Shown here: positions 8,313-17,723 of the stretch, one piece after another
Layout of the letters: the number at the start of each line of letters is the position of its first letter
How positions within the stretch are numbered: the first letter of the stretch is position 1
Assembly (NCBI RefSeq): GCF_002953935.1
Contig: NZ_CP026514.1
Coordinates: 3,596,001 to 3,660,000, forward strand
DNA: 64,000 bases
Origin: Arthrobacter sp. PGP41
GTDB lineage: Bacteria > Actinomycetota > Actinomycetes > Actinomycetales > Micrococcaceae
Direction: 5' to 3'
Notes under the pieces: model-generated
Database searches by the model: none
What the model saw: the letters and a program-made list of their open reading frames with translations, nothing else
What the model was told of the DNA's origin: nothing
Made by a program: the position numbers and the translations under genes

Positions 8313-10031
8313 ATGTACCTGCTGCTCGCCGCCCACCCCCACGGCGCGGCACTGCAGGAACTCACGCAGGCGGGAGCCCCGCTGCCGTCCACCCCGGAAC
8401 CAAAGCTCATAAGCACAGGCGAACTCGCCGCCGTCGTACGTGAACTGGAACACCGCCGGCCGAACGGGCAGCCGCCCCGCTGGATCTGGCAGCGCACCCA
8501 GGATTGGTACCCTGCCCTGCTGGCAGCCGGCGTCGAACTGGAGCGGTGCCATGACCTAAGCCTGTGCGCGAACATCCTGGCCTTTTCCCGGTTCACCGCC
8601 GACACAGAATATGCACGGAACGCGGACAGGATCGCCGTCGAGGACCCGCTGCTGCCTCCCAAGGCGCTGCAGCCGCCGCCTCCCCCGGCGGACCAGGGTG
8701 CCCTGTTCGAGGATCCCGGGACCGGGCCCCTCACTGGCCGCACTCCCGAAGAGCTGCGGGCCGAATACGCCGCCCAACAGGCGGCGCTGGCCTCCGTCAG
8801 CAAGGAGGAGAACCGGCGGAACCGGCTGCAGCTCCTCCTCGCAGCAGAATCCGCCGGCGCCATGATCGCCGCCGAGATGCAGCATGCCGGGGTACCGTGG
8901 CGGGAAGACCTGCACGAGCAGATCCTCGCCGGGCACCTTGGCCCCCGCCCGCCCCTGGGCCACCGCCCCGCGAAGCTTGAGGCGCTGAACCAGGAGCTCC
9001 GCGGACTCCTGAACTCGCCCACCCTGAATCCCGATTCCCCGCAGGACCTGATGCGCGCCCTGCACCGCAACGGGATCGAGGTCAAAAGCACCCGCAAGTG
9101 GGAGCTGAAGGAATCCGGCCATCCGGCCATCGAACCGCTGCTCGCGTATAAGCAGTTGTCGCGCCTGCACACGGCCAACGGATGGACCTGGCTCGACTCG
9201 TGGGTGGCCGGGGGCAGGTTCCGGCCCGAATACGTGGTGGGCGGCGTGGTTTCCGGCCGCTGGGCCTCCCGCGGCGGCGGTGCGCTCCAGATTCCCCGCC
9301 AGATCCGCGGCGCCGTCCATGCCGATCCAGGGTACAAGCTGATCGTCGCGGATGCCTCACAGCTGGAACCGCGCGTGCTGGCGGCCCTGGCCCGCGATTC
9401 GTCCATGGCCGAGGCCGCCCGCGACCAGGACCTCTACGCGGGCATCGCCGCCAAGGGATTCGGCGGGGACCGGGCAAAGGCAAAGATGGCGCTGCTGGGC
9501 GCAATGTACGGCGCAACCTCCGGCGAGGCAGGCCGCCTCATGCCGCAGCTGGCGAAGACTTATCCGCGGGCCGTGGACTTTGTGGAACAGGCCGCGCGGG
9601 CGGGCGAGGCCGGCGGCACGGTGACCACGAGGCTGGGCCGGAGCAGCCCTCCGCCGTCCGGGCGATGGTTCCAGAGCCAACGGTCGGCCACCGCCGAAGA
9701 GCAGCGCCGGGCTGAATCGATCGCCCGCTCCCGTGGACGCTTCACCCGCAACTTTGTTGTCCAGGGCTCGGCCGCGGACTGGGCAGCCTGCTGGCTGGCG
9801 GAATTACGACGGCGGCTGCGCGCCCTCCGGAAGGACCGTCACCCTAACGCTGAGCTTGTCTTCTTCCTGCATGACGAGGTGATGGTCCACGCCCCTGTGG
9901 AGGCAGTGGACGCCTGCATCGCGGCCATCGAGGACGCGGCCAGCGCCGCGAAGGAGCTGCTGTTCGGTCCCATCCCCGTTGAGTTCCCGGTCAGCGTTGC
10001 AGTGGTTGACTCCTACGACCATGCGAAATAG
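8313..10031 (+). CDS. PolA-family DNA polymerase ('bifunctional 3'-5' exonuclease/DNA polymerase')
   Basis: Family A DNA polymerase of 572 residues, shorter than PolA and without a 5'-3' nuclease domain. Polymerase motif A is VADASQLEPRVLA, motif B contains KAKMALLGAMYG and motif C is FLHDEVM. The first 200 residues sit where the 3'-5' exonuclease domain would be, but I cannot find its DxE and later acidic motifs, so proofreading looks lost. Actinobacterial genomes carry this gene besides polA; its role is probably repair synthesis. The start is the ATG at 8313. Confidence 0.88.
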   Translation: MYLLLAAHPHGAALQELTQAGAPLPSTPEPKLISTGELAAVVRELEHRRPNGQPPRWIWQRTQDWYPALLAAGVELERCHDLSLCANILAFSRFTADTEYARNADRIAVEDPLLPPKALQPPPPPADQGALFEDPGTGPLTGRTPEELRAEYAAQQAALASVSKEENRRNRLQLLLAAESAGAMIAAEMQHAGVPWREDLHEQILAGHLGPRPPLGHRPAKLEALNQELRGLLNSPTLNPDSPQDLMRALHRNGIEVKSTRKWELKESGHPAIEPLLAYKQLSRLHTANGWTWLDSWVAGGRFRPEYVVGGVVSGRWASRGGGALQIPRQIRGAVHADPGYKLIVADASQLEPRVLAALARDSSMAEAARDQDLYAGIAAKGFGGDRAKAKMALLGAMYGATSGEAGRLMPQLAKTYPRAVDFVEQAARAGEAGGTVTTRLGRSSPPPSGRWFQSQRSATAEEQRRAESIARSRGRFTRNFVVQGSAADWAACWLAELRRRLRALRKDRHPNAELVFFLHDEVMVHAPVEAVDACIAAIEDAASAAKELLFGPIPVEFPVSVAVVDSYDHAK

Positions 10032-10202
10032 CACCCCGGCCGCAGCAGCTGGGGGCGTATTCCCCGCCTGCCGACCCGCAAAGTAACCTACCCGGCGGTA
10101 GCTCGACCGGCCCCCGTGACCAGCGTTACAGTTCATAGCGGCGACTGAGGCAGACCGGTCAAAAGCTGATGCAACGACGCACACCAGGGGAGGTCCCGGC
10201 TT

Positions 10203-10394
10203 ATGGCGGGAAGGTTCGAAATTCATCGAGTAGGCGACGAGTCCTACCGACTGCGGCTCACTGATGCAGACGGCAACACCGTTGCCCTCTCACCCAAGTT
10301 CAAGTCCCTCAACTCACTGCTTGAGGGCATCAAGGCAGTCCGGGAGAACGCAGCCACCGGCATCGTGGTGGATCTCCGCCAGCAGCAGGCCTGA
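10203..10394 (+). CDS. YegP-like DUF1508 protein
   Basis: Small protein of 63 residues with a single DUF1508 unit: MAGRFEIHR, a Gly/Asp turn (DADGNTVAL), SPKFKSLNSLLEGI and a C-terminal ATGIVVDLR strand. Members are small mixed beta/alpha proteins often found in one to three tandem copies; function is not established. A strong ribosome site (AGGGGAGG) lies about 10 bases before the ATG. The gene stands alone, convergent with the Nudix gene 2 bases away. Confidence 0.85.
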   Translation: MAGRFEIHRVGDESYRLRLTDADGNTVALSPKFKSLNSLLEGIKAVRENAATGIVVDLRQQQA

Positions 10395-10396
10395 CG

Positions 10397-11074
10397 CTAG
10401 ACACCCATGGGGTGGAGCCGGGTCCGGTCCCACGGAACGGCCCAACCCAGCTGTTCGAACAGCCCGTTCAGGACAATTCCGGTAAATCCCCAGACCACCA
10501 CGCCGTTCACTGTGAAGGCGGGGCTGTCGAAGCTGCGCCCGGCACGGTGGACGGTTGCCATCACGCGGTTGTCCGGGTCCAGCAGGTCCCGCACGGGGAT
10601 GCGGAACACCTGCGCTGACTCGGCATAGTCCACCACCCTGACGGGCGATGGCGAACGCCACCAGGCCAGTACCGGGGTAACCAGGAAATTGCTGTGGGCA
10701 AGGCCCAGTTCCTGAAGGGATCCCAGGACTTCCACGCCGTCCGAGTCGAGGCCGGTTTCCTCCTCGGCTTCCCGCAATGCCGCCTGAACCGGCGTTTCCC
10801 TGGCGTCAATGGCGCCGCCAGGAAACGCCACCTGCCCGGGATGGGACCCTAAAGTATGGGCCCGCTCCAGCAGGAGGACGTCAAGATCGGCCGGCGCCAG
10901 CGGCTTGTTGGAGGCGGCGGGGATGTCATCAAGGGCCCCGAAGAGCATCAGGACGGCGGCCCTGCGCGCCCGCAACTTGTCCACCGTCAGGGCGGCCCAG
11001 AGGGGATCCGGCGCCGCATCGGCACCGGACTCCGCCCGGCGCACCAGTTTGATCAGGTCTTCGCGCGCGCTCAC
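10397..11074 (-). CDS. CoA pyrophosphohydrolase-type Nudix hydrolase
   Basis: Nudix hydrolase of 225 residues, closest to the NudL/CoAse group that cleaves coenzyme A to 4'-phosphopantetheine and ADP. The Nudix box runs from GGAIDARE to [10 protein letters not shown] (spacing GX5EX7REUXEEXGU intact). The preceding [20 protein letters not shown] segment carries the UPF0035-like CoA signature. It overlaps nth by 4 bases and is probably cotranscribed with it, as in M. tuberculosis (Rv3672c near nth). Substrate is inferred from the family only. Confidence 0.9.
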   Translation of the reverse strand: MSAREDLIKLVRRAESGADAAPDPLWAALTVDKLRARRAAVLMLFGALDDIPAASNKPLAPADLDVLLLERAHTLGSHPGQVAFPGGAIDARETPVQAALREAEEETGLDSDGVEVLGSLQELGLAHSNFLVTPVLAWWRSPSPVRVVDYAESAQVFRIPVRDLLDPDNRVMATVHRAGRSFDSPAFTVNGVVVWGFTGIVLNGLFEQLGWAVPWDRTRLHPMGV

Positions 11075-11928
11075 GGTGTCCTCTTCTGGGATTCCATCCG
11101 AATTTCGGCGGCGCGGTGGGTCTCGGCCAGGAGCTGTTCCAGCAGTGCCTCGCTACCGGGAGCGAGCTCGTACTTCAGCAGTTTCGCAGCTTTCACGGGA
11201 TCCGTTTCGCCCAGCCCGAAGCTGGGGCACCACGTGGCCACGGGGCAGGCCCCGCACGCCGGCTTCCGTGCGTGGCACACCCGCCGCCCGTGGAAGATCA
11301 CCCGGTGCGACAGCATGGTCCAGTCCTTCCGGTCGAACAGCTCGGCCACGTCCTGCTCGATCTGCACGGGGTCGTCGGACTGCGTCCAGCCAAAGCGCTT
11401 GGCGAGCCTGGCGAAGTGGGTGTCCACCGAAATGCCGGGGATGCCGAAGCCGTTCCCCAGCACCACGTTTGCCGTTTTTCGGCCCACGCCTGGCAGGGTG
11501 ACCAGGTCCTCCAGCCGCCCCGGCACCACCCCGTTGTATTCGTCCACAAGGCGGGTGCAGAGCGCAATAACGTTCCTGGCCTTGGCCCGGAAGAATCCAG
11601 TGGGCTTCAGGATCGTTTCAAGGTCCGCAGGATCCGCCTCCGCCAGGGCCCGTGCGTCCGGGTAGCGTGCGAACAGCACCCGGGTGACCTGGTTGACAGT
11701 GACGTCAGTGGTCTGGGCGGACAGTACCGTGGCCACAAGGAGTTCGAACGGGTTGCGGAAATCAAGCTCCGCGTGGGCGTACGGGTATTTCCCGGCCAAC
11801 GCCCTGTTGATCCGCCGTGCCCGCCGCTTCAGCGCCAGCACCGATTCGGAAGAGACCACCGGCATCCCGGCAGCCTGGCTGGCGAGTGCCTTGACTCCGC
11901 CGGCCTTCGACGCCCCGGGCCCGGCCAC
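11071..11928 (-). CDS. nth: endonuclease III
   Basis: Bifunctional DNA glycosylase/AP lyase that removes oxidised pyrimidines, 285 residues. The helix-hairpin-helix is LPGVGRKTA with catalytic Lys151; the catalytic Asp169 is in SVDTHFARL. The 4Fe-4S cluster ligands are complete: Cys218, 225, 228 and 234 (C-X6-C-X2-C-X5-C). The basic N-terminal 25 residues exceed the E. coli protein and may be partly untranslated; an ATG at residue 22 is an alternative. It is the first gene of an nth-Nudix pair. Confidence 0.96.
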   Translation of the reverse strand: MAGPGASKAGGVKALASQAAGMPVVSSESVLALKRRARRINRALAGKYPYAHAELDFRNPFELLVATVLSAQTTDVTVNQVTRVLFARYPDARALAEADPADLETILKPTGFFRAKARNVIALCTRLVDEYNGVVPGRLEDLVTLPGVGRKTANVVLGNGFGIPGISVDTHFARLAKRFGWTQSDDPVQIEQDVAELFDRKDWTMLSHRVIFHGRRVCHARKPACGACPVATWCPSFGLGETDPVKAAKLLKYELAPGSEALLEQLLAETHRAAEIRMESQKRTP

Positions 11929-11933
11929 AGGCG

Positions 11934-13337
11934 TCAGCCGCGCTCGATGTTGCTGAGGTCCCTCAGGACACCCAGGCGCCCGTCAGTGTGCTGCACCAGG
12001 AACTCGTGGCCGCGGTCCTCAAGGGCCAGCACCCAGCCGCCCGGTTCGATAACGAACGCCGGCGCGCCGGTTTGGGGGTCATAAGCAGTGCGGTGCTGTG
12101 CCACGGCAAACCAGAAGGCTTCGTGGACGGGGTGTTCTTCCGATTCATCGGGGCGGCTGGCGGGATCAACAGTGGCGCCGATAGGCTGCTCGATCCGGAC
12201 CTGCTGGTGCACTGCGGTGGCGGCCGGAGGCTCCCAGCCCGCCTGCCCGCCCTGCGCCGGGGAGGAAGCACCCTGGCCGGACGGGGCAGCCGGCTGTGCG
12301 CCGTCGTGAACCGGAGCAGCCGCAGCGGAGCTGGCCCTGCCAGCCGGGATCTCGGCGCGCTGGGTTTCCTCGGCGGGAGGGGTGGAGGAAGGACGGACGA
12401 CGTCGGCGGCCTGGGTTGCGGGCCCCGCGTCGCCTGCGGGAGTCCACTCGGAGACCTCGGGGGCAGTGGAAACAGGCGACGCCCCCGTAGGGATGGCAGC
12501 GGTGGCGGGGGCATGGACGGACTCGGGTTGCGGGGCGGCACCGGGCTGCCCTGCTGAAACCGGCTGCTCCGGCGACTCGTGCTGTTCCGGTGAACCGGCC
12601 TTGCCGTTTGAGCCCGGCCGGACAGCTGATGAACCTGCACCGGCACCGCTGAACAGCCCTCCGCCCGGGAAAATCTTCGAGCCCAGCTTCGATTCTTTCG
12701 AACCGCTTGCGGACTCCTCCTTCGGCTTTTTGGGAGCGCGGGGTTTCTGGACGGGAGCAACCGCATCGCGGGCCACCACGTGCGCCGGCACCTCGGCCCG
12801 GCCCTGGAAGTCACCGGAGACGTATGGCAGGAAGCGGCCCAGCACCGTTGCGGCGAACAGGACCAGCGAGCCGATCAGGCCCACCAGGAGGCTCGGCACG
12901 TAGGCGCCGGCCACGGAGATGAAGAAGAACGCCACGGCAAAGGAGGCAACCACTGACGCGAACTGGTCAATGGACAGGGAACCAATCCGGAGCTTCGTGG
13001 CGGGAGCCAGCCTGCGCGCGGCAAAAAGTGCGCTCACGATGAGGGGCAGGACGATGCCCAGCCCCAGGAAGAAGAGGTTGTTGAGGTTCCACAGGTTGTA
13101 CCGTGCGCCAAAGATCGGCAGCAGGGAGGCGATAAAAAGGATGAGCGTGCCGGCGAACACAGCCAGGTCCCGGATGGTGAACGGACCCAGCACTGCCTCG
13201 TTGGCATTCGGAGCCTTGCCTCCATTGGCGGCCGTGCCCGCGGCGGCCTGGGACCCTGGCCCGGCGGCAGTTCCGGCGCCGTGGCCGGAACCTGCCGTGT
13301 CGGGGCCGGTCTTCTGGCCGAAGCCTTGCTGGTTCAT
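11934..13337 (-). CDS. hypothetical membrane protein with Pro/Ala-rich linker and C-terminal domain
   Basis: Unrecognised protein of 467 residues from the ATG at 13337. After a polar Gly/Ala leader come about four membrane helices ([73 protein letters not shown]). A low-complexity Lys/Ser then Pro/Ala/Glu linker of about 200 residues follows. A compact C-terminal segment of about 60 residues ([36 protein letters not shown]) looks like a small folded domain. The linker would place that domain away from the membrane. It lies upstream of nth on the same strand. Function unknown. Confidence 0.7.
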   Translation of the reverse strand: MNQQGFGQKTGPDTAGSGHGAGTAAGPGSQAAAGTAANGGKAPNANEAVLGPFTIRDLAVFAGTLILFIASLLPIFGARYNLWNLNNLFFLGLGIVLPLIVSALFAARRLAPATKLRIGSLSIDQFASVVASFAVAFFFISVAGAYVPSLLVGLIGSLVLFAATVLGRFLPYVSGDFQGRAEVPAHVVARDAVAPVQKPRAPKKPKEESASGSKESKLGSKIFPGGGLFSGAGAGSSAVRPGSNGKAGSPEQHESPEQPVSAGQPGAAPQPESVHAPATAAIPTGASPVSTAPEVSEWTPAGDAGPATQAADVVRPSSTPPAEETQRAEIPAGRASSAAAAPVHDGAQPAAPSGQGASSPAQGGQAGWEPPAATAVHQQVRIEQPIGATVDPASRPDESEEHPVHEAFWFAVAQHRTAYDPQTGAPAFVIEPGGWVLALEDRGHEFLVQHTDGRLGVLRDLSNIERG

Positions 13338-13748
13338 TCTGCTCTCCTTAGCGTGGCGGCACCGGGGCCTGCATGGTCCCGAAAATCGTGCCGTCTTGAC
13401 AGCGGTTCCGGCGTGGCCAGGCCCTTGGGTTGTTTGGCCGAAGCGGACCGAAGTGAAGTCACAATTCCATCTCAGCCTAGTCAAGAGCCCAGCTGATCAC
13501 TAGCTGGCCGCAGCCGGCGGCGGGCCGGAAAGGCCGCCCGGCAAACCATTCACCGCTTAATAAATGCCGTTCACGGGCTCTCGTGTGACACCGCACACAT
13601 CACCGGCGGGCCAAGCATTAGTCTTGATTCCGGAACAGCTCTTTGCGGGATGCCCGTAACCAGCCTGTGCCCGACGTCGTGCAGGCGGAGGAGCCCGGAC
13701 GGCGGCGGACATCCCGCCCAGCAAAGATCGATGAATGATGAGGTTCAC
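13338..13748. other. 411-base divergent intergenic region before acs
   Basis: No gene seen. It separates the reverse-strand membrane protein from acs and should hold promoters for both. The only clear element is a Crp/GlxR-like site at 13584-13599, listed separately. No convincing -35/-10 pair was found on the acs side. Confidence 0.6.
13584..13599 (+). promoter_or_regulatory. candidate Crp/GlxR binding site upstream of acs
   Basis: TGTGACACCGCACACA fits the actinobacterial Crp/GlxR consensus TGTGA-N6-TCACA at 9 of 10 defined positions. It lies 150 bases before the acs start. Regulation of acetate activation by GlxR/Crp is known in other actinobacteria, and a Crp-family gene is at 26763. Binding here is an inference. 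Confidence 0.5.
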
Positions 13749-15773
13749 ATGTCCCAGGACACTTCAAGCGCCGTTGCACCCGCTGCCGCAGGCGCAGGGC
13801 CGCAGGTTCCCCACGGGAGCGATGAGCAGGGCGACGCCTTCGAAAACCTGCTGCATGAGACCCGCGCCTTTCCGCCCTCGCCGGAGTTCGCTGCCGACGC
13901 CGTCGTCTCCGCTGCGGAATATGAGGAGGCCGGCGCCGACTATCCCGCTTTTTGGGCGAGGAAGGCCCGTGAGCTGCTGACCTGGAGCAAGGACTTTGAC
14001 CAGGCGCTGGACTGGTCAACCCCCCCGTTCGCCAAATGGTTTGTGGGCGGGGAGGTCAACGCCGCGTACAACGCGCTGGACCGGCACGTTGAGAACGGCC
14101 TGGGCGACCGGGTTGCCATCCACTTCGAGGGCGAGCCCGGGGACACCAGCACCTACACCTATGCCCAACTCACCGAAGAGGTGAAGAAGGCAGCGAACGC
14201 CTTCGAGTCCCTGGGCGTGGCCAAGGGCGACCGGGTGGCCGTCTACCTGCCGATGATCCCGGAGGCCGTGATCACGCTGCTGGCCTGCGCCCGTATCGGC
14301 GCCGTGCACTCCGTTGTGTTCGGCGGCTTCTCCGCGGACGCACTGCGGTCCCGGATCGACGACGCCGAAGCCAAGCTCGTGGTCACCGCGGACGGCACCT
14401 ACCGCCGCGGCAAGCCCAGCGCCCTGAAACCCGCCGTCGACGAGGCTCTCGCGAGGGGTAGCCACACCGTCCAGAACGTGGTGGTGGTCAAGCGCAACGG
14501 CCAGGACGTGAACTGGACCGAGGGCCGGGACCACTGGTGGGCGGACACCGTCGGGGCCGCCTCGAACCAGCACACCGCCGTCGGGCATGACTCAGAGCAC
14601 CCTTTGTTCATCCTGTACACCTCCGGCACCACCGGAAAGCCCAAGGGCATCCTGCACACCACCGGCGGGTACCTCACCCAGACCGCCTACACGCACCGGG
14701 CGGTCTTCGACCTGCACCCCGAAACGGACGTGTACTGGTGCACGGCCGACGTCGGCTGGGTCACCGGGCATTCCTACGTCGCCTACGCCCCGCTCATCAA
14801 CGGCGCCACCCAGGTGATGTACGAAGGCACCCCGGACTCCCCGCACCAGGGCCGCTGGTGGGAGATCGTGGAGAAGTACAAGGTCTCCATCCTCTACACC
14901 GCCCCCACCGCGATCCGCACGTTCATGAAGTGGGGCCGGGAGATCCCGGACAAGTACGATCTCTCCTCCCTGCGCGTCCTCGGCTCCGTCGGCGAACCCA
15001 TCAACCCCGAGGCCTGGATGTGGTACCGGAACGTCATCGGCGGGGACAAAACCCCCATCGTGGACACCTGGTGGCAGACCGAAACCGGCGCCCAGATGAT
15101 CGCTCCCCTCCCCGGGGTCACGGCCACCAAGCCCGGCTCAGCCCAGGTCCCGCTGCCCGGCATCGCCGTGGACGTCGTGGACGAGACGGGCGAATCCGTG
15201 CCCAACGGCCACGGCGGCTTCCTGGTAATCCGCGAACCCTGGCCCGCCATGCTCCGCGGCATCTGGGGAGACCCGGAACGGTTCAAGGACACCTACTGGT
15301 CCCGGTTCGAGACCATGTACTTCGCCGGGGACGGCGCCAAGAAGGACGAGGACGGCGACATCTGGCTCCTGGGCCGGGTGGACGACGTCATGAACGTCTC
15401 CGGGCACCGGCTCTCCACCACGGAGATCGAATCCGCCCTGGTGTCCCACCCCGCCGTGGCCGAGGCCGCCGTCGTGGGCGCCGCGGACGAGACCACCGGG
15501 CAGGCCGTCGTCGCGTTCGTCATCCTCCGCGGCGACGCCGTGGATTCCGGGGATGCCATCGTCCAGGAACTCCGGAACCACGTGGGCAAGGAAATCGGCC
15601 CCATCGCCAAACCGAAGGCCATCCTGGTGGTCCCGGAACTGCCCAAAACCCGGTCCGGGAAGATCATGCGGCGCCTCCTCAAAGACGTCGCCGAAGGCCG
15701 CGATCCCGGAGACGCCACCACCCTCTCGGACCCCACCATCATGCAGCAGATCGCGGCAACCCTGAGGAAATAG
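13749..15773 (+). CDS. acs: acetyl-CoA synthetase (AMP-forming)
   Basis: Activates acetate with ATP and CoA to acetyl-CoA through acetyl-AMP; 674 residues. The AMP-binding P-loop is [11 protein letters not shown]. The hinge region is [18 protein letters not shown]. The C-terminal catalytic and acetylation-controlled lysine is Lys638 in [11 protein letters not shown]. The ATG at 13749 was preferred over one at 13731 because a GAGG ribosome site sits 7 bases before it. A 14-bp hairpin follows the stop. In M. tuberculosis the same gene (Rv3667) holds the same relative position. Confidence 0.97.
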   Translation: MSQDTSSAVAPAAAGAGPQVPHGSDEQGDAFENLLHETRAFPPSPEFAADAVVSAAEYEEAGADYPAFWARKARELLTWSKDFDQALDWSTPPFAKWFVGGEVNAAYNALDRHVENGLGDRVAIHFEGEPGDTSTYTYAQLTEEVKKAANAFESLGVAKGDRVAVYLPMIPEAVITLLACARIGAVHSVVFGGFSADALRSRIDDAEAKLVVTADGTYRRGKPSALKPAVDEALARGSHTVQNVVVVKRNGQDVNWTEGRDHWWADTVGAASNQHTAVGHDSEHPLFILYTSGTTGKPKGILHTTGGYLTQTAYTHRAVFDLHPETDVYWCTADVGWVTGHSYVAYAPLINGATQVMYEGTPDSPHQGRWWEIVEKYKVSILYTAPTAIRTFMKWGREIPDKYDLSSLRVLGSVGEPINPEAWMWYRNVIGGDKTPIVDTWWQTETGAQMIAPLPGVTATKPGSAQVPLPGIAVDVVDETGESVPNGHGGFLVIREPWPAMLRGIWGDPERFKDTYWSRFETMYFAGDGAKKDEDGDIWLLGRVDDVMNVSGHRLSTTEIESALVSHPAVAEAAVVGAADETTGQAVVAFVILRGDAVDSGDAIVQELRNHVGKEIGPIAKPKAILVVPELPKTRSGKIMRRLLKDVAEGRDPGDATTLSDPTIMQQIAATLRK

Positions 15774-15790
15774 GCAAAGCAGCCTCACGC

Positions 15791-15831
15791 ACGACGGCGA
15801 CGCCCGGCTCACAGCCTGGCGTCGCCGTCGT
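15791..15831 (+). terminator. 14-bp hairpin after acs
   Basis: Perfect inverted repeat, ACGACGGCGACGCC at 15791-15804 and its complement at 15818-15831, with a 13-base loop. There is no T tract, which is usual for GC-rich actinobacterial terminators. It begins 17 bases after the acs stop, so it probably ends that transcript. Confidence 0.7.
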
Positions 15832-15876
15832 CGTATGCTGGGACCAGACTCGTCCCCTGCCGAAGGATCCGCACAG

Positions 15877-16665
15877 ATGCTCCCCGTCGCACGCCACCAG
15901 GCTATTTTGGACGCCGTCCAGCGGGAGCGGGTTGTCCGGGTGTCAGACCTGGCCCAGCAACTGGGCGTGTCCCTGATGACGGTCCGCCGCGACATCGAGG
16001 TACTGGAGGAGGGCGGCCGGCTGGAGCGGATCCATGGCGGGGCGAAGATCCCGGGCGACACCAGCACCCACGAGCCCGGATTCGACCTCAAGTCCACGCA
16101 GCTGACGGCGGAGAAGCGTGCCATCGCGGTGGAGGCGGCAACGCTGGTCCAGGAGGGCATGGCCGTGGGGCTCAGCGCAGGAACCACCACCTGGGCCCTG
16201 GCCAAGGAACTGGTCAACGGACCGCAGATCACGGTGGTCACCAACTCGGTACGCATTGCGGACCTTTTCCATCACGCGGCCTCGGCCGGCTCCGCCCGGT
16301 ACAGCTCCACCGTGATCCTGATTGGCGGCGAGCGCACGCCATCGGACGCGCTGGTGGGCCCCATCGCCACCGCTGCCCTGAAACAGCTGCACCTGGACGT
16401 GCTGTTCCTGGGTGTGCACGGGATGGATGCCGATGCCGGCTTTACCACCCCAAACCTGCTCGAGGCTGAGACGGACCGTGCCTTCATGGCGGCCGCGCGC
16501 AAAACCGTGGTGCTGGCGGACCACACCAAGTGGGGCCTGCTGGGCATCAGTTCCATTGCCGCGCTGGATGACGTGGATGAGGTCATCAGCGATTCCGGGC
16601 TAGGGCTTGAGGCGCAGCGCGTCCTGCAGGAAAAGGTGGGGCGGCTGCGCCTCGCCGCCGCCTAA
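15877..16665 (+). CDS. DeoR/GlpR-family sugar-metabolism repressor
   Basis: Transcription regulator of 262 residues from the ATG at 15877 (an ATG at 15835 sits 4 bases after the acs terminator and was rejected). The N-terminal DeoR helix-turn-helix is RQAILDAVQ ... VSDLAQQLGVSLMTVRRDIEVLE. The C-terminal DeoRC domain shows the sugar-phosphate pocket motifs VGLSAGTTTWALA and VLADHTKWG. The ligand is likely a sugar phosphate. It borders the galactoside island and may act on it or on acs; the sequence does not decide. Confidence 0.9.
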   Translation: MLPVARHQAILDAVQRERVVRVSDLAQQLGVSLMTVRRDIEVLEEGGRLERIHGGAKIPGDTSTHEPGFDLKSTQLTAEKRAIAVEAATLVQEGMAVGLSAGTTTWALAKELVNGPQITVVTNSVRIADLFHHAASAGSARYSSTVILIGGERTPSDALVGPIATAALKQLHLDVLFLGVHGMDADAGFTTPNLLEAETDRAFMAAARKTVVLADHTKWGLLGISSIAALDDVDEVISDSGLGLEAQRVLQEKVGRLRLAAA

Positions 16666-16690
16666 GCGGACCCTCGCCGCCCGGGAGCCA

Positions 16691-17713
16691 CTAGGGACAG
16701 CCGCAGGACTGCCGGACATGCAGCGTGGTGGGAAAGATCCGGTGCTGTGGTTTTTCCCCGCGGGTGGCTCCCACCAGCGCGGCCACTGCAGCTTCCGCCA
16801 TGGCGGCCACGGGCTGCTCTACCGTGGTCAGCGGAGGCCAGGAGAATTCGGACTCGGCGGACCCGTCAAAGGACGCCACCGCCATCTCACCGGGGACGGA
16901 CAGCCCCGCCTCGTGCACGGCCCGCAACAGGCCGATCGCCTGCATGTCGGAGGTAGCGAAAATGGCCGTGGGGCGGTTCACCGATGCCAGCAGCCGCTGG
17001 CCGGCAACATAACCCCCGGGGCGGGTGAAGGAACTGTACGCGATCGGGCCCTCCTGCAGGCCGGCGTCATGGAGTGCCTCCCGCCAGCCCACTTCACGGC
17101 CGTCGGTGCTGCCGGACACGTTGGTGCCCATGGCCAGGCCGATGTTGGCGTGCCCATGCCCGATCAAGTGCTCGACGGCGATTTTGGCGCCGGCGGCGAG
17201 GTCAACGCCGATGCTGTTGAAGCCCGGTGCGTCACGTTCCTGGTTGAGGAGCACCGAGGGGATGTCCGCGGTTTCCAGGACCTCCAGGTCGGGTTCGAAG
17301 AGGACACTGGCCAGCAGCACGCCATCCACCTGCCTGGCGGCAAGGTTGCGGATGTTGCGCCGCTCCTTGGCCAGGTTTCCGTCCGAGTTGCCCAGTACCA
17401 GGGCGTAGCCCAGGGCGGCAGCGGCGTCCTCAACGGCATGGGAGAACAGGGCGAAGAAGGGGTTGGAAATATCCGGGACCACAAGCCCCAGCGTCTCACT
17501 GGAGCCCAGCTTGAGGGCACGGGCCGCCGCGTTGGGGCGGTAGCCCAGGACGCGGATGGCGTCCTGGACCTTCGCTTCTGTGGCTGGTGCAACTTTCTTG
17601 GGACCGCCGTTGACCACATAGCTGACGACGGCGGTGCTCACGCCGGCATAGCGCGCAACGTCCTTGCGGGTCACGGGGCCGCCTCGTGCAACCTGCACTG
17701 CCGGAGTAGTCAT
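16691..17713 (-). CDS. LacI-family regulator of the galactoside island
   Basis: Repressor of 340 residues. The LacI helix-turn-helix is at about 14-33 (TRKDVARYAGVSTAVVSYVVNGG), then the hinge YRPNAAARALK and a periplasmic-binding-protein-like sensor domain (LGLVVPDISNPFFALF to IFATSDMQAIG). The ATG at 17713 follows GGACAGC and lies 10 bases after the stop of the oxidoreductase gene, so the two form an operon. A perfect LacI-type palindrome between that operon and the divergent ABC importer is its likely operator, which would also give autoregulation. The inducer is probably a galactoside. Confidence 0.93.
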   Translation of the reverse strand: MTTPAVQVARGGPVTRKDVARYAGVSTAVVSYVVNGGPKKVAPATEAKVQDAIRVLGYRPNAAARALKLGSSETLGLVVPDISNPFFALFSHAVEDAAAALGYALVLGNSDGNLAKERRNIRNLAARQVDGVLLASVLFEPDLEVLETADIPSVLLNQERDAPGFNSIGVDLAAGAKIAVEHLIGHGHANIGLAMGTNVSGSTDGREVGWREALHDAGLQEGPIAYSSFTRPGGYVAGQRLLASVNRPTAIFATSDMQAIGLLRAVHEAGLSVPGEMAVASFDGSAESEFSWPPLTTVEQPVAAMAEAAVAALVGATRGEKPQHRIFPTTLHVRQSCGCP

Positions 17714-17723
17714 GCTGTCCATG

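Noticed and set aside
8180..9406. N-terminal 409-residue extension of the Ssd-like protein
   Set aside because: It runs antisense through the polymerase gene, is Ser/Arg-rich without structure, and the protein from 8179 has a complete domain layout.
15835..15876. ATG at 15835 as the start of the DeoR-type regulator
   Set aside because: It is 4 bases after the acs terminator stem, leaving no room for a ribosome site; the next ATG begins at the conserved domain.
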